In this document: piece after piece, positions 1 through 10,631 of the stretch
Numbering within the stretch: position 1 is the first letter of the stretch
Layout: every line of letters begins with the position of its first letter
NCBI GenBank assembly: GCA_934486825.1
Contig: CAKSQF010000001.1
Coordinates: 80,767-144,766 of the forward strand
Length of the DNA stretch: 64,000 nt
Reading direction: 5' to 3'
DNA from: an uncultured Eubacteriales bacterium
GTDB taxonomy: Bacteria > Bacillota > Clostridia > Oscillospirales > CAG-272
The notes under the pieces: model-generated
Told to the model about the DNA's origin: nothing
Databases searched by the model: none
The model's input: only the letters and a program-made list of their open reading frames with translations
Translations under genes and position numbers: made by a program

Positions 1-1775
1 ATACCGTCAAACGCTATTTCGATAACCGCGTGTCAAATCAGACGGTCACGTTTGACGGGGTTGTCGGCATGATACAGGCGCGTATGAAGCAGTGGGGCGG
101 TGACTATTACGAAGAGTTTGTGGAGGACATAGTCTGCCCGAAATGCCATGGCGCAAGACTCAATCCGGAAATGCTGTCGGTAACGGTCGGCGGGAAGAAT
201 ATATATGAGTTCTGTTCGATGCCGATCTCAAACGAGCTTGATTTTGTGAACAGCCTTACGTTTTCCGAAAGCGAAGCGTTGATTGCAAAGGAAATAATCA
301 AGGAAATAAAGGCGCGGCTCGGATTTCTTTGTTCTGTCGGACTTGATTATCTTACCCTCGCAAGAAAAACGGGAAGTCTTTCGGGCGGAGAGGCTCAGCG
401 GATAAGACTTGCCACCCAGATAGGCTCGTCGCTTATGGGTGTCGTGTATATCCTTGACGAACCTTCCATCGGACTGCATCAGAGAGACAATTCCAAGCTG
501 ATAAGAACCCTTAAAAGTCTGCGTGATGTCGGAAATACGGTTATCGTGGTAGAGCATGACGAGGAAACTATGGAAGAATCCGATTATATCGTGGATATCG
601 GTCCGGGTGCGGGCATACACGGCGGAGAGGTTGTTGCCGCCGGAACACCCGCACAGATAAAGAAAAACCCGGCGTCGCTTACCGGCGCATATCTGTCCGG
701 AAGGATGCGTATACCGGTACCTGCAATCCGGAGACCGGGTAACGGAATGCACCTCACAGTCGTCGGTGCAAGAGAGCATAACCTGAAAAATATAACTGTG
801 GAAATTCCGCTCGGTATGATCGTCTGCGTTACCGGAGTGTCGGGAAGCGGAAAATCATCGCTTATAAACGGAATACTTCTGAATACACTTGCAAGAGATC
901 TGAACGGCGCATATGCGACCCCCGGGGATCACGACCGCATAGACGGTATCCGTCAGCTTGATAAGGTGATAGCAATAGATCAGTCGCCGATAGGCAGAAC
1001 GCCGAGATCGAACCCCGCAACATACACGGGTCTTTTCAATGATATACGCGAGCTTTTCGCACAGACACCGGACGCAAAGGCAAAAGGCTATTCAAGCGGA
1101 CGTTTCTCGTTCAATGTAAAGGGCGGACGCTGTGAGGCGTGTCAGGGAGACGGGGTGAAATGTATAGAGATGAATTTTCTGCCCGATGTTTATGTGACCT
1201 GCGATGTATGCAAGGGCAAGAGATACAACCACGATACGCTTGAGGTAAAATATAAAGGAAAGTCAATATTCGATGTGCTTGATATGACGGTTGAGGAGGG
1301 AATGTACTTCTTCGAATCGCTTCCGAAGCTCTACCGCAGACTCAAAACGCTTTATGATGTCGGACTCGGCTATATAAAGATCGGACAGTCTTCAACGACG
1401 CTTTCGGGAGGAGAAGCACAGAGAGTCAAACTTGCGACCGAGCTGTCGAAGAGAAGTACCGGTAAGACAATGTATATCCTTGATGAGCCTACCACGGGAC
1501 TTCATACCGCCGATGTCCGTAACCTTATCGGAGTGCTTGACCGACTTGCGGATGCGGGAAACAGCATTGTTGTGATCGAGCATAACCTTGATATGATAAA
1601 AACAGCCGACTATATCATAGATCTCGGCCCCGAGGGCGGCGACGGAGGCGGAACGGTTGTCACGACAGGCACTCCCGAACAGGTTGCCGCCTGTGAAAAA
1701 TCATATACCGGTCAGTATCTGAAACGGATACTCGAAAGAGACGGTACCGGTGCCGAAAACGATCAAAAAAGTTAA
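1..1775 (+). CDS. uvrA: UvrABC excinuclease subunit A, 3' part (cut by window edge)
   Basis: DNA-damage recognition ATPase of nucleotide excision repair; it loads UvrB on lesions. The reading frame is open from base 3, so the 5' end lies outside the window. About 590 of the usual ~940 residues are visible. Seen in order: the first ABC signature [14 protein letters not shown] with Walker [12 protein letters not shown] (near nt 378-475), the second Walker [11 protein letters not shown] (near nt 835), a zinc-finger pair CEACQGDG and CDVCKGK (nt 1130-1225), then the second signature [14 protein letters not shown] and [11 protein letters not shown] (nt 1400-1505). These paired ABC cassettes with the zinc module are diagnostic of UvrA. 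Any uvrB partner would lie outside the window. The frame is undamaged up to the stop. Confidence 0.97.
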   Translation, partial: TVKRYFDNRVSNQTVTFDGVVGMIQARMKQWGGDYYEEFVEDIVCPKCHGARLNPEMLSVTVGGKNIYEFCSMPISNELDFVNSLTFSESEALIAKEIIKEIKARLGFLCSVGLDYLTLARKTGSLSGGEAQRIRLATQIGSSLMGVVYILDEPSIGLHQRDNSKLIRTLKSLRDVGNTVIVVEHDEETMEESDYIVDIGPGAGIHGGEVVAAGTPAQIKKNPASLTGAYLSGRMRIPVPAIRRPGNGMHLTVVGAREHNLKNITVEIPLGMIVCVTGVSGSGKSSLINGILLNTLARDLNGAYATPGDHDRIDGIRQLDKVIAIDQSPIGRTPRSNPATYTGLFNDIRELFAQTPDAKAKGYSSGRFSFNVKGGRCEACQGDGVKCIEMNFLPDVYVTCDVCKGKRYNHDTLEVKYKGKSIFDVLDMTVEEGMYFFESLPKLYRRLKTLYDVGLGYIKIGQSSTTLSGGEAQRVKLATELSKRSTGKTMYILDEPTTGLHTADVRNLIGVLDRLADAGNSIVVIEHNLDMIKTADYIIDLGPEGGDGGGTVVTTGTPEQVAACEKSYTGQYLKRILERDGTGAENDQKS

Positions 1776-1799
1776 CCCGTTGTGACTTTTTTGAAACAT

Positions 1800-1827
1800 A
1801 TCCGCTATTTCTCTTGAAATAACGGAT
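1800..1827. repeat. Inverted repeat over a -35 box (possible operator)
   Basis: Two 12-base arms, ATCCGCTATTTC and GAAATAACGGAT, pair with one mismatch around a TCTT loop. The right arm overlaps the -35 hexamer of the sortase promoter. No U-run follows, so it is more likely a protein-binding site than a terminator of uvrA. The function is inferred. Confidence 0.45.
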
Positions 1828-1842
1828 CGGGCATAATATAAT
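1814..1842 (+). promoter_or_regulatory. Promoter upstream of the sortase gene
   Basis: TTGAAA (1814-1819), a 17-base spacer and TATAAT (1837-1842): a near-consensus vegetative promoter. It lies 57 bases upstream of the sortase ATG and could also serve the glycosyltransferase behind it. Confidence 0.7.
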
Positions 1843-1899
1843 AAGCTTACACTGATTTCCGTGTCCGATAACAGCGGACATGAGTTAACGGAGGATCAC

Positions 1900-2886
1900 A
1901 TGACCGACAGAACAAAGTCGCCTCATAACGGTTTTGCCGAAAGTATTTCGGGTATAAGGCGTGAGGATATAGTCCGCAGTGCGGAGCGACCGAAAAAGAA
2001 AAAGGGTCAGATTGTTTCCGGAGCGGTGCGTATAGCGGTAATGATCCTGTGTGCGGCAGTGTTCGTTTACTGTATGTTTACGATAGTGCAGAATCTGCTC
2101 GGATATGCGGAAGCGCAGGATTATTACGATAAGCTTGCCGATATCTGGAGAGATGATACCGATTGGCTGTCCAATCCGGGCGGGGCGCTTGTTTATTCGC
2201 AAAAGGATTACTCGTCACTCGGTGAGAACGAAAACTGCGGCGAAAAGGAAAGCGGCAACTCCGCAACACTCCCGTTTGTTCCCGCCGAAAGCGATGAAAT
2301 GATGCGTATACGCGCAAGGCTCGGAGCTTTGTACAGACAGAACAGCGATCTTATCGCATGGATATCGATACCCGGAACAATAATTGATTATCCGGTCGTT
2401 CAGACAGATAATAACGACTATTATCTCAATCACAGCTTCAACCGCGATTATCTGCTCGCCGGGACGATATTTGCCGATTACCGCAATGATGCCGACCCGC
2501 TTTATAATTACAATACCGTTCTGTACGGTCACAACCTGAATCTGACCTCCGGAACGATGTTCAGTATACTCAGCAAATATTTTACAAAATCGTTTCTCGA
2601 CGAGCATCCCGACGTGTATATATATACAAACAGCGGGATATACATTTACAGAATATTCAATGTTGCAAAGGTCGCTGCATCAAGCGGCTATATACGGTCT
2701 TATTTCCCGGACGGAGCCTCTTTTGTCGAATTCGCAAACAAAATGGCGGCAAAGTCGGTGCATAAGGATGAAAATCTGACATTCGATGAGGGCGACCGTA
2801 TTCTTACACTTTCAACCTGTACGAATGCGCACATATCCTCCGAACGCTACTGTATCCAGGCAAAATTGGTTGAAATAAGACGCTGA
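1900..2886 (+). CDS. Class B sortase
   Basis: Membrane-anchored cysteine transpeptidase that joins sorted surface proteins to peptidoglycan. I start at ATG 1900 because GGAGG lies at 1890-1894; an in-frame GTG at 1861 lacks such a site. The 328-residue product has a basic cytoplasmic N-terminus, one membrane segment (about residues 41-66) and an extracellular sortase domain. The catalytic triad is visible as His211 in YGHN, Cys307 in TLSTC and Arg316 in SERYC. The TLSTC motif and the position of the catalytic residues near the C-terminus fit the SrtB family. No sorting-signal substrate is encoded nearby, so the target is unknown. The gene is followed by a glycosyltransferase 49 bases downstream and probably shares its transcript. 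Confidence 0.9.
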   Translation: MTDRTKSPHNGFAESISGIRREDIVRSAERPKKKKGQIVSGAVRIAVMILCAAVFVYCMFTIVQNLLGYAEAQDYYDKLADIWRDDTDWLSNPGGALVYSQKDYSSLGENENCGEKESGNSATLPFVPAESDEMMRIRARLGALYRQNSDLIAWISIPGTIIDYPVVQTDNNDYYLNHSFNRDYLLAGTIFADYRNDADPLYNYNTVLYGHNLNLTSGTMFSILSKYFTKSFLDEHPDVYIYTNSGIYIYRIFNVAKVAASSGYIRSYFPDGASFVEFANKMAAKSVHKDENLTFDEGDRILTLSTCTNAHISSERYCIQAKLVEIRR

Positions 2887-2935
2887 GACCGATTATATTT
2901 ATATGTTTATATGATTGAAAGGCAAGGACAATAAA

Positions 2936-3661
2936 ATGAAACTGTCGGTTATTATTCCGATGTACAATGAATCAAAGGTGATAGGCAATACGCTCGAAAC
3001 ACTGTATAAAACACTCGAAAGAGATTTCGGCAGCGGAGAATATGAGGTTGTTGTCGTATCGGACGGCTCAACCGATACAAGCGAGGCAATCGTTTCCGAC
3101 TTTGTCACCTCCCACCCGGGCTTCCGGCTTGTCGCTTATAAGCCGAACCGCGGTAAGGGCTATGCGGTAAGGACCGGGATGCTTGAAGCAAAAGGAGATT
3201 TTGCGGTCTTTACCGACAGCGATCTGGCTTACGGTGCCGATGTTCTCGCCGATGTCTATAACCTCCATACCGAAAAAAATGCGGACGTGGTTATCGGCTC
3301 GCGCGCGCTGAAGGGCGGCGGATACGACGGCTATACTTTCTTAAGAAAGCTGATGTCAAAGACGTATCTGAAGGTTATATCGATTGCCGCGGGATTTTCC
3401 CACAGCGATTCGCAGGCGGGACTCAAGGGATTTACCGGAGAATCCGCACGCAGGATATTCACCCATTGCGAAGTTGACAGGTTTGCGTTTGACCTTGAGG
3501 CACTGATGATCGCGGATAAGCTGAATCTCAGATTTGCCGAGCTACCCGTCAAGGTTATAAACCACGGAGAATCAAAGGTCAGCCCTGTGAAGGATGCGCT
3601 CAGTATGCTCGCGGAAGTGCGGAAAATGCGTAAAAGAATAAAGAAGCTTGATCTTCAGTGA
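2936..3661 (+). CDS. Family 2 glycosyltransferase (polyprenyl-phosphate sugar transferase-like)
   Basis: Cytoplasmic GT-A fold enzyme that would move a sugar from a nucleotide donor, most likely to a polyprenyl-phosphate carrier. ATG 2936 is chosen because AAGGA at 2924-2928 is well spaced; a TTG at 2915 is in frame but poorly placed. The 241 residues show the GT2 start LSVIIPMYNES, the nucleotide-binding VVVVSDGSTD, NRGKGYAVRTGML, and the metal-binding DSDLA motif followed by VIGSRAL. The overall pattern resembles dolichyl-phosphate glucosyl/mannosyltransferases of the ALG5/DPM1 type. No membrane anchor is visible. A strong terminator follows directly, closing the sortase-glycosyltransferase unit. 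The donor and acceptor cannot be read from sequence. Confidence 0.85.
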   Translation: MKLSVIIPMYNESKVIGNTLETLYKTLERDFGSGEYEVVVVSDGSTDTSEAIVSDFVTSHPGFRLVAYKPNRGKGYAVRTGMLEAKGDFAVFTDSDLAYGADVLADVYNLHTEKNADVVIGSRALKGGGYDGYTFLRKLMSKTYLKVISIAAGFSHSDSQAGLKGFTGESARRIFTHCEVDRFAFDLEALMIADKLNLRFAELPVKVINHGESKVSPVKDALSMLAEVRKMRKRIKKLDLQ

Positions 3662-3665
3662 TCGC

Positions 3666-3705
3666 TTGCCCGACCGCTCGTTTTGAGCGGTCGGGCAATT
3701 CTTTT
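3666..3705 (+). terminator. Rho-independent terminator after the glycosyltransferase
   Basis: A perfect 14-base stem, TTGCCCGACCGCTC against GAGCGGTCGGGCAA, with a five-base GTTTT loop and a TTCTTTT tail. It separates this unit from the heat-shock operon. Confidence 0.92.
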
Positions 3706-3798
3706 GCTAATAGAAAGTCATATTTACAAATTGTTAATAGTTAGTACACAAAATAAGGTATAATATCTTGCGTGTTTGTGGTAGATTATAGTCATCGA

Positions 3799-3825
3799 TT
3801 AGCACTTGAACACAAAGAGTGCTAA
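3799..3825 (+). promoter_or_regulatory. CIRCE operator (HrcA binding site)
   Basis: TTAGCACTT, nine bases, then GAGTGCTAA: the inverted repeat of CIRCE (consensus TTAGCACTC-N9-GAGTGCTAA) with one change in the left arm. It lies 24 bases upstream of hrcA and downstream of a TATAAT box at 3759-3764, for which I see no good -35. HrcA binding here represses the operon until heat shock titrates HrcA/GroEL. Confidence 0.95.
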
Positions 3826-3849
3826 AAAACAAAAGGAGAGTGAGAAAGG

Positions 3850-4965
3850 ATGGAAGAGATGCGGGAATCTCTGAGTGAGCGGAAAAAGCAGATACTTAAA
3901 GCTGTGATTGATGCACATATTTCCTGCGGCGAGCCGGTTGGTTCAAAGGCTCTTTCACAGGATAAGCATATCTCACTTTCACCGGCAACCATAAGGAATG
4001 AGCTTGCCGAGCTTACCGAGATGGGTTATCTCGCACAGCCGCATACTTCTGCGGGCAGAGTGCCGACAGAGCAGGGTTACAGATTCTACGTGGATACGCT
4101 GATGCAGGCATATGACATGACCGCGAGCGAGATACGCGGACTCAACGAAATGCTTATGGAACGGACCGCAAGGCTTGATAAGATCATCGACAGCGCAGGT
4201 CGGCTTGTTTCCGCACTGACGCATTATCCGGCGATAGCCGTCAGGAGCTTTCCCAAGAAGCAGACTGCAAAATGCATTAACCTGATGAAGATTGCCGACA
4301 ACGAGCTTCTTGTCATTGTGATGATATCCGAATCGAATATAAAGACGAAGCATCTTGACAGCGAAATCGTACTGACAGATGAGGCGTTGCGGAAAATGCA
4401 GAATTCACTCAACGCCACGGTTGTCGGTAAACAGGCGGAGGAGCTGACGCTCGCGCAGATACTTGCGCTTGAAGAAAGCTTCGGAAGCTACAGATCGCTT
4501 GCTTCTCCGATAATAAAAAGCGTGTTCGAAACGCTTGACGAGTCGGGAAGCGATGAGCTTCAGATCAGCGGCGTTGACAGATTTCTTGAGTACCCCGAGT
4601 TTACCGAGGTCGATAAGCTGAAGGATATGCTCGGGATGCTGTCGGATAAACAGGATTTGCTGACTCTTGTCCGTAAATCCGAGGGCAGTGATGTCAATAT
4701 ATATATAGGAAGCGAAAACACCGCCGATAAGAGCGGCGAATCGACTCTTGTTGTGAAGACCATCAGAGTCGGCGGAAAACCGGTCGGGGCAATCGGCGTT
4801 ATAGGACCGTGCAGAATGGATTATTCAAAGGTGGTGTCTACAATGGAAACACTGTCCAACAGTATATCCGATATGATGACGGTCGGCAGACCCGCATTGC
4901 CGGATGCCGTTAAGAGAGAGCTTCCGGACGGCACCGGAAATAAAAACGGAAAAGAGGATGAGTAG
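3850..4965 (+). CDS. hrcA: Heat-inducible transcription repressor HrcA
   Basis: Represses class I heat-shock genes by binding CIRCE; folding by GroEL keeps it active. The 371-residue product begins with a winged-helix region (ERKKQILKAVIDAHI, GEPVGSKAL, SPATIRNELAELTEMG, QPHTSAGRVPTEQGYRFYVD), the typical HrcA DNA-binding part. The GAF-like C-terminal region ends with VVKTIRVGGKPVGAIGVIGP. It is somewhat longer than the common ~340 residues because of a polar tail. The start at ATG 3850 has GGAGAG at 3835-3840. It is the first gene of the hrcA-grpE-dnaK-dnaJ-prmA run, directly behind its own operator, so it is autoregulated. Its stop overlaps the likely grpE start. Confidence 0.96.
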   Translation: MEEMRESLSERKKQILKAVIDAHISCGEPVGSKALSQDKHISLSPATIRNELAELTEMGYLAQPHTSAGRVPTEQGYRFYVDTLMQAYDMTASEIRGLNEMLMERTARLDKIIDSAGRLVSALTHYPAIAVRSFPKKQTAKCINLMKIADNELLVIVMISESNIKTKHLDSEIVLTDEALRKMQNSLNATVVGKQAEELTLAQILALEESFGSYRSLASPIIKSVFETLDESGSDELQISGVDRFLEYPEFTEVDKLKDMLGMLSDKQDLLTLVRKSEGSDVNIYIGSENTADKSGESTLVVKTIRVGGKPVGAIGVIGPCRMDYSKVVSTMETLSNSISDMMTVGRPALPDAVKRELPDGTGNKNGKEDE

Positions 4966-5548
4966 GTCAATGGACGAGATCAAAGAAGAGAGTAAGAAAG
5001 AAGATCAGAAGCGCACGGAAGATGAGACTGCGCAAAAAGATGAAAAGAAGGATGAGCAACCGGAGAAAAAGTGCAAAAAAGAACTTGCCGAGCTGAAAAA
5101 GGAGCTTGCGGAGCTTAGAACAAAGCTTGAAAAGTCGGAAAAGCAGAACAGCGAACAGAATGATAAGTACCTGCGCGTTGTTGCGGAGTACGATAATTTC
5201 CGTAAGCGTTCGGCAAAGGAAAAGGAAGGAATATACGCGGACGCGTATACCGATGTCCTGAAGGCGATACTTCCGGTTATCGATAATCTTGAAAGAGCGG
5301 TACAGTACAGTGAAGGCGATAAGGTGGTCGAAGGCGTAAAACTTACGCTGAATCAGTTCAGCGCCGCACTTGAAAAGCTCGGAGTTGAGGTTATCCCGAC
5401 CGAAAAATTCGACCCGAATGTCCATAATGCGGTAATGCATGTGGAGGATGATTCGAAGAAGGACGGAGAGATAGTCGAGATATTCCAGAAAGGATATAAA
5501 AAAGGCGATAAAATCATACGTTATGCAATGGTAAAAGTTGCGAATTGA
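4958..5548 (+). CDS. grpE: GrpE nucleotide exchange factor
   Basis: Releases ADP from DnaK. About 196 residues: a strongly charged Lys/Glu-rich N-terminus that should form the long coiled coil, then the GrpE core with LRVVAEYDNFRKRSAKEKE, ILPVIDNLERAV, GVKLTLNQFSAALEKLGVEV and the C-terminal beta-domain FDPNVHNAVMHVED followed by VEIFQKGYK. The start is uncertain: ATG 4958 overlaps the hrcA stop by eight bases and has AGAGG touching it, while ATG 4970 lies just after the stop. Either gives translational coupling. Position between hrcA and dnaK is the standard order. Confidence 0.95.
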   Translation: MSRSMDEIKEESKKEDQKRTEDETAQKDEKKDEQPEKKCKKELAELKKELAELRTKLEKSEKQNSEQNDKYLRVVAEYDNFRKRSAKEKEGIYADAYTDVLKAILPVIDNLERAVQYSEGDKVVEGVKLTLNQFSAALEKLGVEVIPTEKFDPNVHNAVMHVEDDSKKDGEIVEIFQKGYKKGDKIIRYAMVKVAN

Positions 5549-5603
5549 CCGTATTCCGGTTGTAAAACAGCATATAAACAAATAAAATATATTCAGTAAA
5601 TAA

Positions 5604-7490
<1,887 letters not shown>

Positions 7491-7579
7491 TGCAAATGCA
7501 TAACTCTGTACCGGGGAAGGGGCGGAAACGCTCCTTCCTATGGTGCGTTATTGTATCCTAAAATAAAGGAGAAACAGCA

Positions 7580-8731
7580 ATGGCTGATTCAAAAAGAGAT
7601 TATTATGAGGTGCTTGGGCTTGACAAAAGCGCATCCGCCGATGATATAAAGAAGGCGTACCGCACGCTGGCAAAAAAATATCACCCGGATATGAATCCGG
7701 GGGATAAGGAAGCGGAAATCAGATTCAAGGAGGTCGGTGAAGCATATGAGGTGCTTTCCGATCCCGATAAAAAGGCAAAATACGATCAGTACGGTTTTGC
7801 GGGAGTTGATCCTAATATGGGAGCCGGCGCAGGCGGATACGGCGGATACAGCGGCGGATTCTCGGCAGATTTCGGCGATCTCGGTGATATTTTTTCGTCC
7901 ATTTTCGGCGGAGGCATGGGAGGCTCGCCGCGCTCGTCGAGAAACGGTCCGATACAGGGCGAAACTCTTCAGGAGCAGATCACAATATCTTTTGAAGAGG
8001 CGGTTTTCGGGTGCAAGAAGGAAATAAGCTATAACAGGATTGAAAAATGTCCGACCTGCGGCGGAAGCGGTGCGGCAAAGGGCAGTACAGTCGAAACCTG
8101 TAAGGCTTGCGGCGGAAGCGGACAGGTCCGCTTTTCACAGCGGACGATGCTCGGTATGATGCAGTCCACAAGACCCTGCGACAGTTGTCACGGAACAGGT
8201 AAAATAATCAAGACTCCCTGTGCGTACTGTAACGGTAAAGGGTATGTAAGAATCAAAAAGACGCTTGAGATAAATATTGAACCCGGCATTGAGGACGGAA
8301 CGCCGATAGCAATACGCGGATACGGTAACGACGGCAGAAACGGCGGTGCGGCGGGCGATCTCGTCGTATACGTCAGAGTAATGCCGCATAAGTTCTTCGA
8401 ACGCGACGGCGACGATATCTATTTTGATTTTCCGATCTCGTTTGCCGAGGCGGCACTCGGTGCGGATGTCGATGTCCCGACTCTTGTCGAAGGTCAGACC
8501 GAAAAGTATCATATCCCCGAGGGTACGCAGACCGGCACTACCTTCTGTATAAAAAACAGAGGCGTAAAGCATTTCAGAGGCAGAGGCTACGGTAATCTGT
8601 ATTTTAAGGTTAATGTCGAAACTCCGACGGGGCTCAATGAAACACAGAAGCAGAAGCTCCGCGAGTTCGCGGAAGCCTGCGGTCCGACAAATTCCGGTAA
8701 AAAGCGCGGTTTCATGAAGTGGAAAAAGTAA
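7580..8731 (+). CDS. dnaJ: Hsp40 co-chaperone DnaJ
   Basis: Delivers clients to DnaK and stimulates its ATPase. 383 residues, standard type I architecture: J domain with the HPD motif ([10 protein letters not shown]) at the N-terminus, a Gly/Phe-rich linker ([13 protein letters not shown]), four CxxCxGxG zinc repeats ([32 protein letters not shown]) and the C-terminal client-binding domain. AAGGAG lies before ATG 7580. The 89 bases after dnaK have no strong terminator, consistent with one operon under CIRCE control. Confidence 0.98.
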   Translation: MADSKRDYYEVLGLDKSASADDIKKAYRTLAKKYHPDMNPGDKEAEIRFKEVGEAYEVLSDPDKKAKYDQYGFAGVDPNMGAGAGGYGGYSGGFSADFGDLGDIFSSIFGGGMGGSPRSSRNGPIQGETLQEQITISFEEAVFGCKKEISYNRIEKCPTCGGSGAAKGSTVETCKACGGSGQVRFSQRTMLGMMQSTRPCDSCHGTGKIIKTPCAYCNGKGYVRIKKTLEINIEPGIEDGTPIAIRGYGNDGRNGGAAGDLVVYVRVMPHKFFERDGDDIYFDFPISFAEAALGADVDVPTLVEGQTEKYHIPEGTQTGTTFCIKNRGVKHFRGRGYGNLYFKVNVETPTGLNETQKQKLREFAEACGPTNSGKKRGFMKWKK

Positions 8732-8752
8732 GGTAAAAGGAAAAACATTCGT

Positions 8753-9673
8753 ATGGATTGGAAACAACTCAGAGTATCATGCTCAAAAGGCGATCTTGAC
8801 AATGTGTGTGCTTTCATGAGCATGCTTGATAACGGACTGATGATCGAGGATTACAGCGATATCGACGAAAATCTGAAGCCCATGTACGGGGAGCTTATCG
8901 ATGACAGTATATTGCATGCCGACCCAGACAGATGCTCGGTCAGTATATTTGTCCCGGAAGAAAAGCCGCTTTCCGAATATCTTTCGTTCGTAAACGAAAG
9001 ATTGTCCTGTCTCGGTATCAGGGGAACGGTTGATGTCGTCGGCGTTAAAGAAGAAGACTGGTATAATGCATGGCGTGCGTATTATAAACCGGTGCATATA
9101 GGAAACAGACTTACGGTTGTGCCCGCATGGCAGGAATATCATCCGGAGCCGAGTGAAATAACAATAAAAATGGATCCCGGTATGGCGTTCGGAACGGGTA
9201 CGCATGAGACCACGCGGCTTTGCGCCGCAATGGTCGAAAGGCATATGCCTGTCGGAGCGAGAGTGCTTGATATAGGAACCGGGAGCGGAATATTGTCGCT
9301 TTTCGCACTGAAGCTCGGCGCAAAAGAGGCATATGCGTATGATATAGACCCGGTTGCCGTGAGAGTCGCACGTGAAAACGCCAAGGATAACTGCGTGGAG
9401 AACTTTTTTTGTGACACCTCCGATCTGCTTAAAAATGTTGATCTTTCGCACGGTCCTTTTGATTTCGCAATGGCAAATATCGTTGCGGACATACTTATAA
9501 GAATGTCGGAAAATGTGTCCGATTACCTGAATAAAGGTGCAAAGCTCGTCTGCTCGGGAATAATTGAAGGAAGATGTGACGATGTAAAGGACGCAATGAT
9601 ATCGCACGGCTTTGATCTTTGCGATGAAGCTTCCGAAAATGACTGGAAGGTACTTGTTTTTGTAAAAAGATAA
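8753..9673 (+). CDS. prmA: Ribosomal protein L11 methyltransferase PrmA
   Basis: SAM-dependent enzyme that trimethylates ribosomal protein L11. 306 residues: an N-terminal substrate-recognition domain, then a Rossmann methyltransferase with MDPGMAFGTGTHETT, the SAM motif VLDIGTGSGILSLFALKLGA and MANIVADIL. It begins 21 bases after dnaJ and ends at a strong terminator, so it is the last gene of the heat-shock operon. The dnaJ-prmA neighbourhood is common in Bacillota. Confidence 0.95.
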   Translation: MDWKQLRVSCSKGDLDNVCAFMSMLDNGLMIEDYSDIDENLKPMYGELIDDSILHADPDRCSVSIFVPEEKPLSEYLSFVNERLSCLGIRGTVDVVGVKEEDWYNAWRAYYKPVHIGNRLTVVPAWQEYHPEPSEITIKMDPGMAFGTGTHETTRLCAAMVERHMPVGARVLDIGTGSGILSLFALKLGAKEAYAYDIDPVAVRVARENAKDNCVENFFCDTSDLLKNVDLSHGPFDFAMANIVADILIRMSENVSDYLNKGAKLVCSGIIEGRCDDVKDAMISHGFDLCDEASENDWKVLVFVKR

Positions 9674-9680
9674 ATATAAA

Positions 9681-9726
9681 ACAGAGGCACGACTGCCGCG
9701 GATGTGACAGTCGTGCCTCTGTTTTT
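9681..9726 (+). terminator. Terminator of the hrcA-prmA operon
   Basis: A perfect 15-base stem, ACAGAGGCACGACTG against CAGTCGTGCCTCTGT, with a 12-base loop and a run of T (9722-9726). Confidence 0.93.
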
Positions 9727-9770
9727 GTTGTACGGGAAACATTTTCGGAAAAAAACGTAAAAAAGCTTCC

Positions 9771-9799
9771 TTGCACCGCGGAATAATATGTGATAAAAT
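9771..9799 (+). promoter_or_regulatory. Promoter of the interrupted gene at 9828
   Basis: TTGCAC (9771-9776), a 17-base spacer and TAAAAT (9794-9799). GGAG at 9817-9820 and ATG at 9828 follow at normal distances, so a real gene once started here. Confidence 0.6.
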
Positions 9800-9827
9800 A
9801 AAACAAATAAATGACCGGAGTTTTGAG

Positions 9828-9962
9828 ATGAATCTGAACGTATATGCCGACCCGTCCTTCAGGAAAACCCTTTGGTTTATGCACATTCTGCGCGGTATTG
9901 CCGAAGAAGCGGAAAGGCGACATTACCACCCCAAGTCTGCGGGGAGGGGTAAAACGGGCTAA
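9828..9962 (+). pseudogene. Interrupted 5' end of an unidentified chromosomal gene
   Basis: A promoter, a Shine-Dalgarno GGAG and ATG 9828 lead into a frame beginning MNLNVYADPSFRKTLWFMHI and continuing with a helix rich in Glu and Arg. The frame stops after 44 residues. From about nt 9925 the bases change character (CCACCCC, then CGGGGAGGGG) and the meaningful coding signal seems lost, so I read this as the first third of one beta-alpha unit cut by the left junction of the island. The start weakly resembles the first strand and helix of LacI-type periplasmic-binding folds; that is a guess. No continuation is seen elsewhere in the window. Confidence 0.5.
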
Positions 9963-9986
9963 TATCGCGTGAAATGGGCAAATATC

Positions 9987-10083
9987 TTGCGATTTTGCTC
10001 CATATTTTTTGAATTCGAAAATATCTTTCGAAAAAACTATGCACTGCAAAATCGCGACTATGCACCGGATTGGTGCATTTTTT
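9987..10083. repeat. Nested palindromes at the island's left end
   Basis: TTGCGATTTTGC (9987-9998) pairs with GCAAAATCGCGA (10046-10057) with one mismatch. Inside it TTCGAAA (10014-10020) pairs with TTTCGAA (10026-10032). Next to it TGCACC-GGATT-GGTGCA (10061-10077) is followed by T's (10078-10083) and could also terminate transcription. No gene is seen here. This is probably element-end DNA. Confidence 0.5.
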
Positions 10084-10343
10084 CTTGCGCCAAGGGATCG
10101 TAAGACCGCATGAAATTAACGAGCCGAATATTGATTTAATTTTGCAATAGTGTACGGCGGTACGCTTGCATTGTAACTCTGACCAAGGTGATTGTCAAGC
10201 CTTAATTCGCATTTAAAAATGTCTTGATTGATAATTATTCCAAAGCCTCTGGTGCAGATGATTGAAATAATAATCAGCGTAAAAGCTAATTGAAACGCGT
10301 TACATTTCTAAACTGTCAGGCTTAAGAAGAAAATCGTATATGC

Positions 10344-10394
10344 TCATACTCTGACGAAATAATTGTTGTTTCCACGTTCTTTGATGTAAGCCAT
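10344..10394 (-). pseudogene. N-terminal stub of a second tyrosine integrase
   Basis: On the minus strand an AGGAGG (10400-10405) precedes an ATG whose frame reads MAYIKERGNNNYFVRV and then stops. This matches the usual opening of the arm-binding domain of Tn916/phage-type tyrosine integrases (Met-x-x-Ile-Lys-x-Arg-Gly, then a Tyr-x-x-x-Val strand). Only 16 residues remain and the following bases are non-coding. It is separate from the larger integrase at 22963-24175. The rest of 10080-10545 is AT-rich and I see nothing else in it. Confidence 0.5.
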
Positions 10395-10548
10395 AACAGC
10401 CTCCTAAAAAAATAGAATGATTGTCAAGCAGTACACCATTGCATTATTTCTGCAGAATTAAGACGTTTTTTTGTTATTGTCAGTGTGGAGCGAGTTGCAT
10501 AATTGTTCGGATTTTTTATGGAAACGCCGGTCATTATCTTGCATTTCT

Positions 10549-10581
10549 CTTGCACTGACTATGCACTAACTATGCACCAAG
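10549..10581 (+). repeat. Three tandem 11-base iterations (integrase arm-site-like)
   Basis: CTTGCACTGAC, TATGCACTAAC and TATGCACCAAG stand head to tail with an 11-base period. TATGCACCAA recurs in the same orientation at 24305-24314 by the integrase, and related copies lie at 10038 and 10059. Such short direct repeats near both ends are typical arm-type binding sites of tyrosine integrases; that role is inferred. Confidence 0.5.
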
Positions 10582-10631
10582 CCATTAGCGGAATGGTAGA
10601 GGCGAATGGAAGCGGCAAAATGAACAAAAAA

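Noticed and set aside
10061..10083. TGCACC-GGATT-GGTGCA hairpin as a plain gene terminator
   Set aside because: No intact gene precedes it and the same word recurs in other integrase-site-like repeats, so I list it with the end repeats instead.
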